DNA of 64,000 bases, taken from contig CAMGYJ010000009.1 in the NCBI GenBank assembly GCA_946122785.1, positions 23,719,633 to 23,783,632 of the forward strand, written 5' to 3'. A program made the translations under genes and the position numbers. The stretch comes from Linum tenue. Lineage: Eukaryota; Streptophyta; Magnoliopsida; Malpighiales; Linaceae. Positions 1 through 13,944 of this stretch are shown in pieces; the stretch's first letter is position 1; each line of letters starts with the position of its first letter. The notes under the pieces are model-generated. The model worked only from the letters and a program-made list of their open reading frames with translations. It searched no databases and had not been told where the DNA came from.

Positions 1-144
1 TCGCTGGCTCACTCAGTTCGAAGAGATAAGTTCATCACTTCATCCCGGTCTCCCTTCCGACCTCAGCCGCTCCCTCTCTTTCTGCATTCCTTTCTCCTCT
101 CCTCCTCCGTTCTTCCTCACTCCGCCGCTGCCCACCTCTCTCTG

Positions 145-3072
<2,928 letters not shown>

Positions 3073-3181
3073 GAACTTGTGAGACTGCAGCTGGTTGGCT
3101 ATTGAACAAAGCTCAGGAATCCTGGGAAGCTAGCTATTCAGGAAGAATAACCCCAGGCTGCCTTTCTATTTCGCGATGTGG

Positions 3182-3361
3182 GTAAGTTGACGTCCGAGTC
3201 AAGTGTGATAGTTTGGATTTGGAGACTTTATCTTTTGCTTCTGCTTCTCTTGTGTGACATCAATAAAAGTGTTCCATGGATGCTATCTATCTTTTGCATT
3301 CGGCTATTCTATGTTTTTTTTTCCTTCTCTCGTCACAATGTTGATGAAAGAAACGCACCAG
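3182..3361 (+). promoter_or_regulatory. Riboswitch-controlled splice donor, poly(A) signal and acceptor tract in THIC 3' UTR
   Basis: A strong donor (G|GTAAGT, GT at 3182-3183), an AATAAA at 3262-3267 and a long pyrimidine tract (3314-3330) followed by candidate AG acceptors at 3349-3350 and 3360-3361 lie between the stop codon and the aptamer. This is the order expected for the plant THIC switch: use of the poly(A) signal when TPP is low, splicing across it when TPP is high. The choice of acceptor is uncertain; a CTGCAG at about 3687-3692, beyond the aptamer, is another candidate. Confidence 0.65.
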
Positions 3362-3461
3362 GGGTGCCTGTATCTGCCTTTGGCCACTGGCCGCGGGGGC
3401 AGGTCAGGCTGAGAAAGTCCCTTCGAACCTGAACAGGATAATGCCTGCGTAGGGAGCGTGC
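3355..3461 (+). promoter_or_regulatory. TPP riboswitch (THI element) in THIC 3' UTR
   Basis: The TPP aptamer core is directly readable: GCACCAGGGGTGC at 3355-3367, GGCTGAGA at 3407-3414, the CCCTTCGAACCTGA segment from 3419, GGATAATGCC around 3437-3445 and CGTAGGGA at 3448-3455. The 5' GCAC (3355-3358) pairs with GTGC (3458-3461) to close the P1 stem. It lies about 415 nt after the THIC stop, the position known for plants. Established model: TPP binding exposes an upstream 3' UTR splice donor, splicing removes a poly(A) site, and longer, less stable transcripts result, lowering THIC expression. Confidence 0.96.
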
Positions 3462-3699
3462 ATTTTCTTTTTTGCTTTCTTATGTTCTTGCACAGGGAAA
3501 GCAGCTTCCTGCAGGTGTGGCCTCTGTTTATCACTTGGATTGGATGGCTGTGAAGTAACAGCAGCATGCCATTGCCAGTCTTTATAATTCTGCCATTTTG
3601 CCAATCCATGTTTACTTAAATCGACCATTTTCTGGGTGGTGGGATATTATCGATCTGTTGCGAGAAATCAATCGTAATGCATACTGCTGCAGGTTGTCA

Positions 3700-4656
3700 T
3701 AGTTCACAAGTCATGACCAATATGCAGCTAAAGTACTTTGAAAGATAATTCTTCCTGAAACAGAAATAGGTGACAACCTTGCTCCTTCTAACAAGCTTGT
3801 ACTTGTACACATGAGAATCAAACTTATTCCTGATGGGAAACAAGTATGTAGCTTGTACATAATCTAATTTCAGCTTCATGTTCCAATCCCTATGGACTTC
3901 GGATCATGACAGAGCTGGTGAATAATTCAGTCATTCTGATTCCTGGTCTTTCCCTGCATTTGGTTCGTTGCTACCACCTCCAGTACATGAGTAAATTCGG
4001 CAAAGAAACGTTCTAAAGCTGGCTACTTCATGAGTTCGAACTTAAACCAATAGATGTTATATGATCCAGAGACTGATTTTCTGATTAAGGTCTTCCTGCT
4101 CACACTTCCCTTCGCGTACATGTGCTTGCAAATCTTTCACAAAAATGGAAAATGATACAGGTAAAAATAACAGAAATGACTGAATCAAAATGTTGTCCTC
4201 AATCCCTTGTGGGCTGTGGCTGAATTACGTCAGGATTCTCACAAAATGGACTTGTTGCTCCTCAGAGATGGATGAATTCGTTCGCTCCGACATTACCTAA
4301 CAAGTTCTTCCAGAACCCAGCTACTCTTCCTACAAGTAGACATACATCCCCCTTACAGTCACCACTCTGCTAGTTGTTGAGTCGAGAGCCCAGAACTAGA
4401 AGATGCTATTTGCAATGCAGAACCAATATAACATTTCCGGAAGAGCTGGGAAACAGATTGACTACCATCATCGAAGCGAACAGAACTGGGCGCCGAGATC
4501 AAAATCAAACCATTTTATAGACTACATAATTAGCCGCATTTCTCTCGGGAAAACAAACAACAGATTGAGTGCACATTGTTGCTTAGAATGGAGAAAACTG
4601 GTACATGGAGGATTCAACAACAGTTATGTATGGTGATATCATACCATTACCAAAAC
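3700..4656. other. Intergenic: THIC distal 3' end and RPL4 3' region
   Basis: No gene is supported here. Short open frames are present but resemble nothing. The left part may belong to long THIC 3' UTR isoforms; the right part probably contains the 3' UTR of the convergent RPL4 gene. Confidence 0.5.
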
Positions 4657-5680
4657 CTAACTTGTAGCATCAGCATTTCCTTCTGCAGCTACAACCTCAA
4701 CCCCTGCATCCCAAAATCGCAGAACATGAGACAACCTTGCATTACATTACACCAAACAAACAAAAGTAGCCAAATCCTTGTACGTTTCGGAATCGAAGAA
4801 ACTAACCTTCAATGCCGCCTTCTTGTTCCTCAACCTCTCCGCCTTCCTCGTCTTCATCATCTCCCTCCTCGCTGTACTCCGCTCCATACCTCCCGTTCAA
4901 GAAATCCACGGTGTCGGGCGTCAGCACCAGCTTATCCGAGTTCAAAATGTCGAACAGATTGAGGGTCCTCGGCGTCAGCATCCGCAGCGTGCCGATGTTC
5001 CTGCTCGACAGCCCAACAGTGTCGCTCACATCCATCATTAGGAACATCACCTTCTCCTTCGGGTCCAGCCCCCACCGCGCCATCGCCTCGATGAAATCTT
5101 TGGTCCTCGGCTTCTCAAACTTCTCCCCGAACTCCTCCACGCAAATCATGCTCTCCGTCGCGCTCGACAGCGCCGTCGACATCGCCAGTTTCTTCTCCTT
5201 CTTGTTTATCTTGATTGACCAGTCCTTGGGCTTCGGCCCGAACACAACCCCTCCTCCCGGGCGGAGCGGAGTCCTCTGGGATCCCCGACGCGCCCCGCCC
5301 GTTTTCTTCTGCGGGTACGGCTTCCTCCCGCCGCCTCTGACCTCGGCCCGGGTCAGCGTCGAGGCCGTCCCTCTTCGCTTGTTCCGGAGGTCGGTAATTA
5401 TTCCGCGGTGGACGACTGCGCGGGCCGTCTCCGGCGGGGCGGACTTCAGGTCCAAGAACGTCTCTCCGATCTTCTCCCCGGTGAATGACAGAATCGGGAT
5501 TGTTGCGACTTGGCAGGAGATGGAGAGAGGCTTGGCGGCTGATTTGGAGGCAGTAGAATTCGAGTTTCGATTAGAGACCGAAATGAGCTTCGGGATCTCA
5601 TGCCTGGAAGAGGAGGCAAAGAGCGAGGAGGAGAAGAAGGATAGAGCAACCGTCGGCGGCTTCGTCGCGGTGGCAGCCAT
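4657..5680 (-). CDS. RPL4: 50S ribosomal protein L4 (uL4c), chloroplastic
   Basis: This nuclear gene encodes plastid ribosomal protein uL4, which binds 23S rRNA and lines the peptide exit tunnel. Translation from 5680 begins with a Ser-rich transit peptide (about 50 residues), then the uL4 body with the basic tunnel-loop region RGGGRKPYPQKKTGGARRGS (about residues 113-132) and the conserved ARWGLDPKEKVMF segment. The first exon (5680-4807) ends in a very acidic tail. Reading straight through gives 292 residues with a stop formed by the first intron bases (GAAG|GTTAG). A GT-AG intron (4806-4704) joins a 47-bp last exon ending at TAG 4657-4659 and giving ~306 residues ending EGNADATS; I prefer this because it continues the Glu/Ala-rich tail. 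Divergent from the C2 gene at 6088. Confidence 0.92.
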
Positions 5681-6087
5681 TTGCTTTCAGCTCTCGGAGA
5701 CAACGGCGGGGGAAGAGATTGGAGGCAGAGGAGAGCAAATTCTATACCAGTCTCTAGCTATGGCTGCGACTGCGAGGCAGCTTATCCACGGTATATCCAC
5801 AGAGGAAAGCCTTTTGAAAGATAAGAAACGGCGTCGCATGGCTGCCTCGATGATACGGGGTCGTTTCAACTGGGCTTTTGAATTACATAACAGGGCTCAG
5901 GGCCAGGGCCCACATGAATGAATTCTTATCCAAATTTAACCCGACTAGTTAGCTTAGCTGAGTGGAGTCCAGAAATGCGATTTCTTCTCCCAAAACAAAC
6001 CTTCTCCTCCGTGAAGAAAATTCTACAATCTACACCCCACCTGCGCACATTAGCAACCGCCGGCGACGCTGAAGGTGACTGGAAACC
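5681..6087. promoter_or_regulatory. Shared spacer between divergent RPL4 and C2-domain genes
   Basis: Only 407 bp separate the two divergent start codons, so both promoters and 5' leaders must lie here. A compact bidirectional promoter is an inference from spacing; I see no convincing TATA box for either side. Confidence 0.45.
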
Positions 6088-7083
6088 ATGGCGTCTCACA
6101 GCCACAATCCGTTCGACCTCGAGATCACCATAGTCTCAGCGAAGCACCTGAAGAACGTCAACTGGAGAAACGGAGATCTGAAACCCTACGCGACCATCTA
6201 CCTGGACAACTCCGATCACAGGCTCGCCACTCACGCCGACGACTCCGGCTCCACTCGTCCCGTATGGAACGAGCGATTCACGCTCCCGGTGACCCGAATG
6301 ATCGCCGATTCGGTCCTCACCCTGGAGATCTTGCACTCCAGGCCATCGGAAACCCCCAAGCCTCTCGTGGGCGCCGTGAAGATCCCTCTCTCGCAGATTC
6401 TCGACTCCGACGAGTCTCCGGCCGCAATCCGATCTTTCGAGCTACTCCGTCCCTCCGGCCGTCCCCACGGTAAGGTTCGCCTGAAGCTGGCCTTGAGAGA
6501 ACGCCCCATGCCCCCACCTCCGCCCATGCCTGCTCCCCCTCCGCCGCAGCAGGTATCTCACCAAATTCCAGATTACCATAGTGCCCCTAACTATTCCCAT
6601 TATTACGCCGCCGCCCCTCCGCCGCCTCCAGCCCCTATGACAAGTCGGGATTACAGGGAGTTCTCTCCAGCTCCGTACAATTATCCAGACCAGTATGGCT
6701 ACTACTCGGCCTATTACCCTCCGCAGCCGCCTCTGCCATCTCGACCTTTGTACAATCGGGCTTCCAGCTACAACCTGCAGAGCGGGCCTTCTGCTCCGGT
6801 TGACATATCGGCACCACCACCGCCACTGCAGCCTTATGATCACAAGGTGATGCCTCAGCCATCAGTGTCATTGTCGAAGACATCTGTGTATGGAGGACCC
6901 AGCGGACCTTCAGCTCCTATGGACTATTCATCCCAATATGGGGGTGTGAAAGGAGGCGCTACAGAGCTCAGCAGCAGTATGGGTGGGCTGAATCTTGAAG
7001 AATCCGGGAGCAACTACGAGAGGGAGAAAGCTCCGGACAGGGAGAGTTTCGCTGGTTATCGGGACTACCGTCACGAGTATTGA
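6088..7083 (+). CDS. SRC2-like C2-domain protein with proline-rich tail
   Basis: A single-exon gene for 331 residues. Residues ~8-135 form a plant C2 domain of the SRC2/BAP type: it starts DLEITIVSAKHLKNV, carries DLKPYATIYLD in the middle strands and PVWNERFTLPV further on, and ends GKVRLKLALRE. The rest is low complexity, rich in Pro, Tyr and Ser, with PPPPP runs and repeated SGPSAP motifs, as in SRC2 proteins that associate with membranes and respond to cold or Ca2+ signals. The usual five acidic Ca2+ ligands are not all evident, so Ca2+ binding is uncertain. The start has good context (ACCATGG). No introns are needed. Role beyond membrane or Ca2+-linked binding is inferred from family only. 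Confidence 0.85.
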   Translation: MASHSHNPFDLEITIVSAKHLKNVNWRNGDLKPYATIYLDNSDHRLATHADDSGSTRPVWNERFTLPVTRMIADSVLTLEILHSRPSETPKPLVGAVKIPLSQILDSDESPAAIRSFELLRPSGRPHGKVRLKLALRERPMPPPPPMPAPPPPQQVSHQIPDYHSAPNYSHYYAAAPPPPPAPMTSRDYREFSPAPYNYPDQYGYYSAYYPPQPPLPSRPLYNRASSYNLQSGPSAPVDISAPPPPLQPYDHKVMPQPSVSLSKTSVYGGPSGPSAPMDYSSQYGGVKGGATELSSSMGGLNLEESGSNYEREKAPDRESFAGYRDYRHEY

Positions 7084-8660
7084 GTCCTGAGGGCGCCGTC
7101 AAGGAAGAAAGGTATTATCTTGTGTGATCGTTGGTATGTGAGTGGTGTGAACTTGGGTTGCTCGCTTTATAATGTATCTTGTATTGTATATATATGTAAG
7201 GTGTTGCTAATTTTAAATTGGGGGACGCTTGCTTTGTCTCTTATGGTGTTTGGGTTCATTGGCATATTGGCGATGATATCTCTCTGATCGGTTTCAGGAG
7301 ATGGTTGTAAGATGTGTGCAAGTGTTGTTTGAACCCTAGCTGAGAAATGTGTTTGTCAAGATTCAAGTGTCCTCGTTTGTTTCTAGTGTGTCTTATGGTG
7401 ATTCTCAGAGCTCTAGTCAATAAGGAGTTGTTATTCAGTGAAACTGCTGTTACCTGATCATTCACTTTCATTTTCATGGTTTCAATCCACTTTGGGGTGG
7501 GTGGATAGTAGTCAGCGAGTTAGCACTGTTAATTGGGAAGCTAGCTTAGTTTAGTTGGGTGGAGCAGTAGAATTTCATGAGTGTCTCAGCTGGATGTAGT
7601 GAGGCGACACAACTGCGATATCTTATCCTTGGAACTTATTAGTGTGTTTTGGCGTAGGATTGATAAGAACAATGATCAAATGCTCCCTCCCCTAGCACTG
7701 TGCCACACTTCAGGTGTGCATACTGAACATATCGGCAGTATATTGGGAGAATAAGTTGCAGGAAGTAGACTGGGAAAGTTGATGGTGATTTTGTTGACCT
7801 CAATCGCACTGTCTGTCTTGCTGCATTAGGGTGATGCAGATGAAGCATTCTTTCTTTGTAAGTGGTACAGTAATAAGTTTGATACCTCTGTTTATGTGAT
7901 CTTCCCATGAGAATCCTGTTTCAGCTTCTAAATGAACTGGTTAAGTTGTCTCTGAGTCCCCGGTAATTGTTAACCAGCCAAATCATTGTTGGATTTAAAC
8001 CCTGAAACCCATCACATCGCAAGTGACCATTTTGTTGGTCTGAGATATCGATACAAGCCAAGTGATGAGTTTGTTTGTTCTGAGACATCGCTAGAGAGCT
8101 TCCTTTGTTCTCGTGATGCTGTCCGCGTATAACGGAGTGGTTTCCCGCCAGAACAATATGATCTGACTGCTGTGAATATAAGCCATACCATAAGTCTGTA
8201 TTCTGGAATTCATTGGTCATTGCCCTTTCCTGGTTCTATAATTGGTCCAAAGGAGCTCCTTTGCAGGTGTTATTGAAGAGGTGGAAAGTGCTCCACAATA
8301 ATAATCCTCCACTAGAAGGATTGTTCGAAATTAGTTGTTGGTAAGCACAAAAAATGTACAGAGTTATGTTTGATTGGCAGACTCTGATGCTCCATGATCG
8401 ATCACCCCTATCGTTCTGTTCAATCAACTTCATTTGTTGAGAACAACTCGTCCCTATTCTAAGACATGTTGTTTGTTTATAGGACAAGCTAATCTGTTTA
8501 GGTAGTAGTACCAATATCACCGCTACACTACACTACTGAAGATTTAGCCGTGTTTAGTATATTTAAAAACAGTATAGTAATAACGAAAATAGTTAGAAAT
8601 AATATACATGAAGCAAGTAACATATGTTTTTGTATAAAAATATAGACATTCGCTAGACAA
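7084..8660. other. 3' UTR and non-coding intergenic DNA
   Basis: The first ~150 bases are the C2-gene 3' UTR, with an AT-rich stretch near 7170-7200. I see no gene, repeat boundary or RNA in the remainder; minus-strand frames around 7256-8520 have no recognisable protein features. Confidence 0.5.
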
Positions 8661-9346
8661 ACTTACAATCAAAATGATTATCTATAATACATGAGCCTTA
8701 AGAATAAGCTTTATAAATTCTACACTTAAACCATTGTCAATCCTCCATCGTACCCCCTCATTCACTAGTTTATGTACTACTTGTATGCTTTGTCATGTGT
8801 AGCTAGGATTGTCCTCGATTTTGGCTTGCAAAAGGTTTGTGTTAGGATAATGCTTCACCTTCAGAATTCTTGTCACCAGGGAATCTGGATTTGATAATAG
8901 GTTCCATATTTGTGTGATGGTTTCTATCAAAGTACAATATAAGCGGTTTCTTTGTAAAATCCAACTGCAGATGAAACGGAAAAGTAGGGATGACCATTGA
9001 GACTTACAATCACAATGATTATCTATAATACATGAGCCTTAAGAATAAGCTTTATAAATTCTACACTTAAACCATTGTCAATCCTCCATCGTACCCCCTC
9101 ATTCACTAGTTTATGTACTACTTGTATGCTTTGTCATGTGTAGCTAGGATTGTCCCCGATTTTGGCTTGCAAAATGTCGGTGTTAGGATAATGCTTCACC
9201 TTCAGTATTCTTGTCACCAGGGAATCTGGATTTGATAATAGGTTCCATATTTGTGTGATGGTTTCTATCAAAGTACAATATAAGCGGTTTCTTTGTAAAA
9301 TCCAACTGCAAGATGAAACGGAAAAGTAGGGATGACCATTGAGACT
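8661..9346. repeat. Tandem direct duplication, two copies of 341 bp
   Basis: Copy 1 runs 8661-9001 and copy 2 9002-9346; both begin ACTTACAATC and contain the same landmarks (for example AATAAGCTTTATAAATTC) with few differences. The high identity suggests a recent duplication. Confidence 0.9.
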
Positions 9347-9475
9347 TGGTCTTATGGATGTTTCCCAATCTAATTCGTGTTGGGGCGGATAAATCCAATT
9401 TGTGCTAGAACATAGCGGATCTTGATCCGATATACAACTTAAACAAAGCGAGCATTGATTAAAAATCCCCACCAT
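8661..9475 (-). pseudogene. LINE reverse transcriptase fragment containing a 341-bp tandem duplication
   Basis: On the minus strand, 9134-9475 encodes IWNLLSNPDSLVTRILKVKH followed by ILQAKIGDNPSYT, which matches the segment after the RT domain of plant L1-type LINEs. The DNA at 8661-9001 is repeated almost exactly at 9002-9346 (period 341 bp), so the end of the fragment is duplicated in tandem. No complete RT or endonuclease is present. Confidence 0.7.
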
Positions 9476-9715
9476 CCACGCCCTGATCCTTATCCCAACA
9501 TTACAACTTGGTCCAAACTAAAAAACAAATCCTACATTTCTAGATTCTCTCCAACCCAAATAATCAATGTATTACCTTCCCAATTATGTGCTCCATCTTC
9601 TTCCAAATTTGCGCTCCATTAATGAATTAGCTCTCTTGCAGTTGCAATAGAGAAGGATTGGGAGATAGAGAGAGAAGAAAGAAGAAGAAGACGACAGAAA
9701 CATAACAGGGAGAGA

Positions 9716-9718
9716 CAC

Positions 9719-9758
<40 letters not shown>

Positions 9759-9772
9759 GAGAGTGGGGGGGG
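9716..9772. repeat. Microsatellite (GAAA)n-(GA)n followed by poly-G
   Basis: AAGA/GAAA repeats pass into a (GA)n run and then a run of G at about 9764-9773. It lies just beyond the poly-A end of the minus-strand LINE that follows. Confidence 0.9.
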
Positions 9773-9790
9773 GGGTTGCTTGTAAACGGG

Positions 9791-12700
9791 ACATGGAGGA
9801 TTTTTTTTTATAGAAATCAGCACGTAGCTTTATTAATCATTCGAAACTGTTACATCATCCGAATTTAGCTGATTAAGCTGAAAAACGGGTGGTCTGTCAA
9901 ACTAGACTACTGCTTCGTCCCATCTAGTTCTCGTATGAGCCATGACATGTGTTGCTTCATTTCCCTTCCGGCTAGCATACTGCCAATCACCACCTCCTAC
10001 CTCCAACATGAGTTTCTTTATCTTCCTGCACACCACGCTAACCTCGGTATGGAGTTCATGCGCTACATTAATACTCTTGACAAGATTCATGCAGTCCACC
10101 TCGAGAGTAGGCACTCCAAGCTAGTGTTGGGCAACAATCTGTAGACCCATTTCCGTTACTAAGGCCTCTCCCAGCTCCGGTTTATTTCCTCCTCGCGTTC
10201 ATTTAGCTGCAGCCACTATAAATCGACCCTCGACATCTCTTATCATCAGAACAAGCCCCATTCCTTCTGCATCAATATCATAGTCTGTATTAACTTTGAT
10301 TCGTCCAACCGCCGACCTCATCCATCGCTGTGACACTTCCTGGGTTGGGGGCGACGTCACATTCGCCTAGTATTGTCGGTACTCGTCCACGAAAGTAGCC
10401 GCTCTCATCACAATTTTCTCTTTCGGTGATTTCACTCCATTAAACAGATGGGCGTTGCGTTCTATAGATAAGAACTAGAGGAGTATTGCCCAGTGTTCAA
10501 ATTCTGTCGTTGTGGCCTTGTCCAAGACGTTCTGGGTCGAAAGTAGACAGTCCCCACCTTCCCGCAAGTCGAACCACTGTGAAAGATTGGAGGTTCTCCA
10601 AATCTAACACGACCAGCTGCATTCCCCAAAAAGATGGAGTTGTGTCTCTCTCAGGTTGCAAAAATGACATGCATCTCCTCTTCTTTCGCTTTTGGAGCTA
10701 ACACGATCACCTATCGCCAATGAGTTACGCGCAAATCTTCATATGAGATGTCTAACCTTTGGGGGCACGTTCATCTTCAAGATACTATTCCACACCCTCA
10801 CCTCCCCAACCGGTTGAATATCATGCGTTCGAGGAAACTCTTCTAACCATTTTCGGTACCCGTATTGCACCTCATACTTACCATGCTGACTCTCGATGCA
10901 AATAAGCTAATCAGCCTCATCGATTCCTCGCAGTGGAATTTGCATAATTGCCTGAGCCATCACTGTCGGAAAGCAGCTTTCAATTAATGTTGATTCTCAC
11001 TGTTCTGTTTGCAGGTCAATAAATTAGCTCACTTTCGAGTCCACCGGAAGTCCCATTGGTGCGGACTGGACAAAAAAACCCGGCACAGAAGGGATCCAAC
11101 GATCTCCTAAGATCCTCACCTGGTCCCTATTTCCGATCTGCCATCTTTGCCCATCACATAACCATTCTTGTGTGCACATTAGGCTCCGGCATACAAAGCT
11201 CGACCGAGGTCCAACCTTCGCTTCCAGAACCAAATGATGTTTATGGTACTTGGCTTTCATCACCTTGGCAATTAAGGACTGAGGGCGCTGATGAAGATTC
11301 CATAATTGTCGAGCTAGGAAAGCTAAATTCATGACTCGCAGGTCTCGAAACCCCATACTGCCATTGGACTTCGTTTCTAGTAGTTTCTCCCTCACAATCC
11401 ATGTGATTCTCTTCTCATTTCCCTGCTGGCCCCACCAAAACCGCATGATAATACTATGGATGTCGTCAATTATTCCCTTAGGAAATTTGAAGACCGACAT
11501 CGCATAGTTAAGTTGAGCTTGGGCCACGGACTTGATGAGTACCTCTCGTGCCGCCACTGACATAGTCTTTTCCTTCCATCCCGACAACTTCTTCCTAACC
11601 GCTCCTTTAAGATTACAAAAAGCTCTTTCTTTGACCTCCCTGCTTCTGTTGCTAGGCCTAGATACTTGTCGTGTTTCTCCACCACCTTCATGCCTAGAGC
11701 GGAGCCCACCTACAGCCTTTGATGCGGTTTGAAGTTCGCCCCAAAGTACACTTCCAACTTCTCAAAGTTAATCAGTTGTTCGCATTCACGCTATACGCCT
11801 TGAGGATTCTCTTCAACTCCATGCTTTCATTTATAGTAACCCTGGCAAAAAATAAAAAATAAAATAGAGTCATCATAAAAAAACAGGTGTGAGATCACCG
11901 GAGCACCCCTAGCGACCTGCAAACCATGTAACTTTTTCTCCTGGACAGCTCTCGCAGTAAAAGAGGAGAGCCCTTCTGTCACCACCAATAAAAGGTACGG
12001 TGAGAGAGGGTCACCCTGACGGAGTCCATGACTCGGTGTAAACACTGGCGATCGATGTCTATTCACAAGGATGGAGTAAGAGACAGTCATAACACACATC
12101 ATCACCAACCAAATCCATCTCTCTTCAAATCCCATCTCTCATTATTTCTTCTAGGAACTACCATTCAACCTTGTCATAAGCCTTCGCCATATCTGTTTTT
12201 GCGGCAAAGTAGCCTTTCTTGTTCTTGGATTTAATCTTCATAGTGTGGAAACATTCGAAAGCCGTCATAATGTTATCTGCAATGAAACGTCCCGGCACAA
12301 ACGCACTTTGCTCTGTTGAGATGACACTATCCAAAAACATCTTCACTCGATTCACCAATATTTTTGCAATAATCTTGTAAAGCACATTAATTACATAGAC
12401 GTCAACGGATCCTTCACTTTTGGAATTAAGACTATCAATGTATGGTTGAGGTTTGGTGGCAGGCTCTCCCTTTCAAAGACCTCCATGATCAACGCAGTAA
12501 CTGCATCCCCCACTATGTGCCACAACTTCACCAAGAATAGGACTGACAAACCATCCTCCCCAGGAGCTTTTCTTTTCCTCATTTGACGAAGCGCTCCATG
12601 TATTTCCTCCCTCGAAAACGGTCGTACCAAATTTTGGTTCATCTCTGGTGTAACACGGACCCCACCGAATCAAGTACCAGAGTTTGGTCAGGTCGTTTGC

Positions 12701-13530
12701 CTGCTTTAAAAAGGCCACCGAAGTAGTCTAGCAAACAGGTGAACACTTCCTCCGTTCCTCTATACCATCGGCCAGTCTCATCCTTTAATCTTTTGATCGT
12801 GTTTCGCTTTCGTCGAGCAGTTGCTTTTTTATGGAAGTAATTAGTATTCTTGTCTCCGCCCCGTATCCAGTCGGCTCTCGACCTCTGCTTCCAGATTATC
12901 TCTTCATCACATTCTACCTCCTCCAGTTCAGATTGTAATTGCCTTCGTTTTTGAAGGACCAGTTCCGTCTTGGGAACTCTATCAAGCACTTGGAGAGCTT
13001 TTTTAATACGACGCTTTTGCTTCCCAAAATTTGGGAATGTGGTGAGGCTCCAATCTAACAGCTTGTTGCGTACCTGTTCAAATCTTGTGAACACACTTCC
13101 TCCCGTCGCATTCCACGCCTCCTCCACGATTCGCGGGCAGTCACCATGTTTCACCCAATGTGATTCAAATCTAAAAGACCAGCTCCACTTTACTTCATCA
13201 TCTTCCTCACCGAGGCTATCACATATTATAGGTCTGTGGTCCGATTTTTCCGCCTCCCCATTCAACACCCTAGCATTTCCAAAGAGTTCTTTCCGGTCGT
13301 CATTTGCCACAAAACGATCAATACATTCCTCTATATTACCACCAATCCCGCATCGGTTTTCCCAAGGACGTCGAGGATTTTAATTGTCCCGCATGGGGCA
13401 ATGTTTGGATCGACAAGTGCTGTTGCGAAGCACGAGGCAGAGTGGATCGTAGACTTAAAAAGCAAGGTGGGGCATTGATTTGATGATATTTATCCAAATC
13501 CCACCAGTTACCATTCCTACGGAAAAGCAA
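9791..13530 (-). mobile_element. Degenerate L1-type LINE, minus strand, 5'-truncated
   Basis: The element reads from right to left. Order on the minus strand: end of the endonuclease (about 13400-13310), linker with WKQRSRADWIRGGDKNTNYF (about 12800-12900), RT fingers with RKRKAPGEDG (12391-12642), palm segments [14 protein letters not shown] and [11 protein letters not shown] (12158-12385), GLRQGDPLSPYLL and the catalytic strand HLFFYDDS (11827-12135), thumb region (11024-11709) and a C-terminal RNase H remnant (9902-10330). A run of T at about 9801-9809 on the plus strand is the 3' poly-A tail. Frameshifts and stops separate every block, so it is dead. The catalytic motif reads F-Y-D-D rather than the usual F-A-D-D. 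No target site duplication was found. Confidence 0.88.
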
Positions 13531-13944
13531 TTAACGATAGTAACAGGTCGTTTGAATGAGATAATTCGATGAGTTATTTCGGCCGAATGAGTTATTGCGG
13601 TCGAAATAACTCGTTTGGCAAAAATAAAATGAAATATGTTTTTTGTCCATGAGACAATTGAAATAACTCATTGTGACTTATTTGAAATACCTCCCCACCC
13701 CATAATTATTTTAAGTAACTCATCTCTCAACTTCTTTTTTCACTTCACCCCTTCATTAAGTAGTGAAATACTACAATATTTGAATGTTTTATACAAATAA
13801 TACAATTAGACGAATTATCACATTTCAAATTGAAATACCACATAAAATGTCACATAACAAAATAATGCAACATTATGATTCGTACCACATAACTAAAATG
13901 GTGCATCCAAACTAAAATTATGGTTAGCGCGATGCTAACCTATA
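13531..13944. other. AT-rich spacer, possibly a small inverted-repeat element
   Basis: No coding potential. The left edge GGTCGTTTGAATG (about 13546) weakly resembles the reverse complement of GTGCATCCAAAC near 13900, as Tourist-type ends would, but no convincing TSD is seen. Confidence 0.25.

Noticed and set aside
4812..5921. 369-codon plus-strand open frame opposite RPL4
   Set aside because: Antisense shadow of the RPL4 coding exon; composition is Ser/Pro biased without domain signals.
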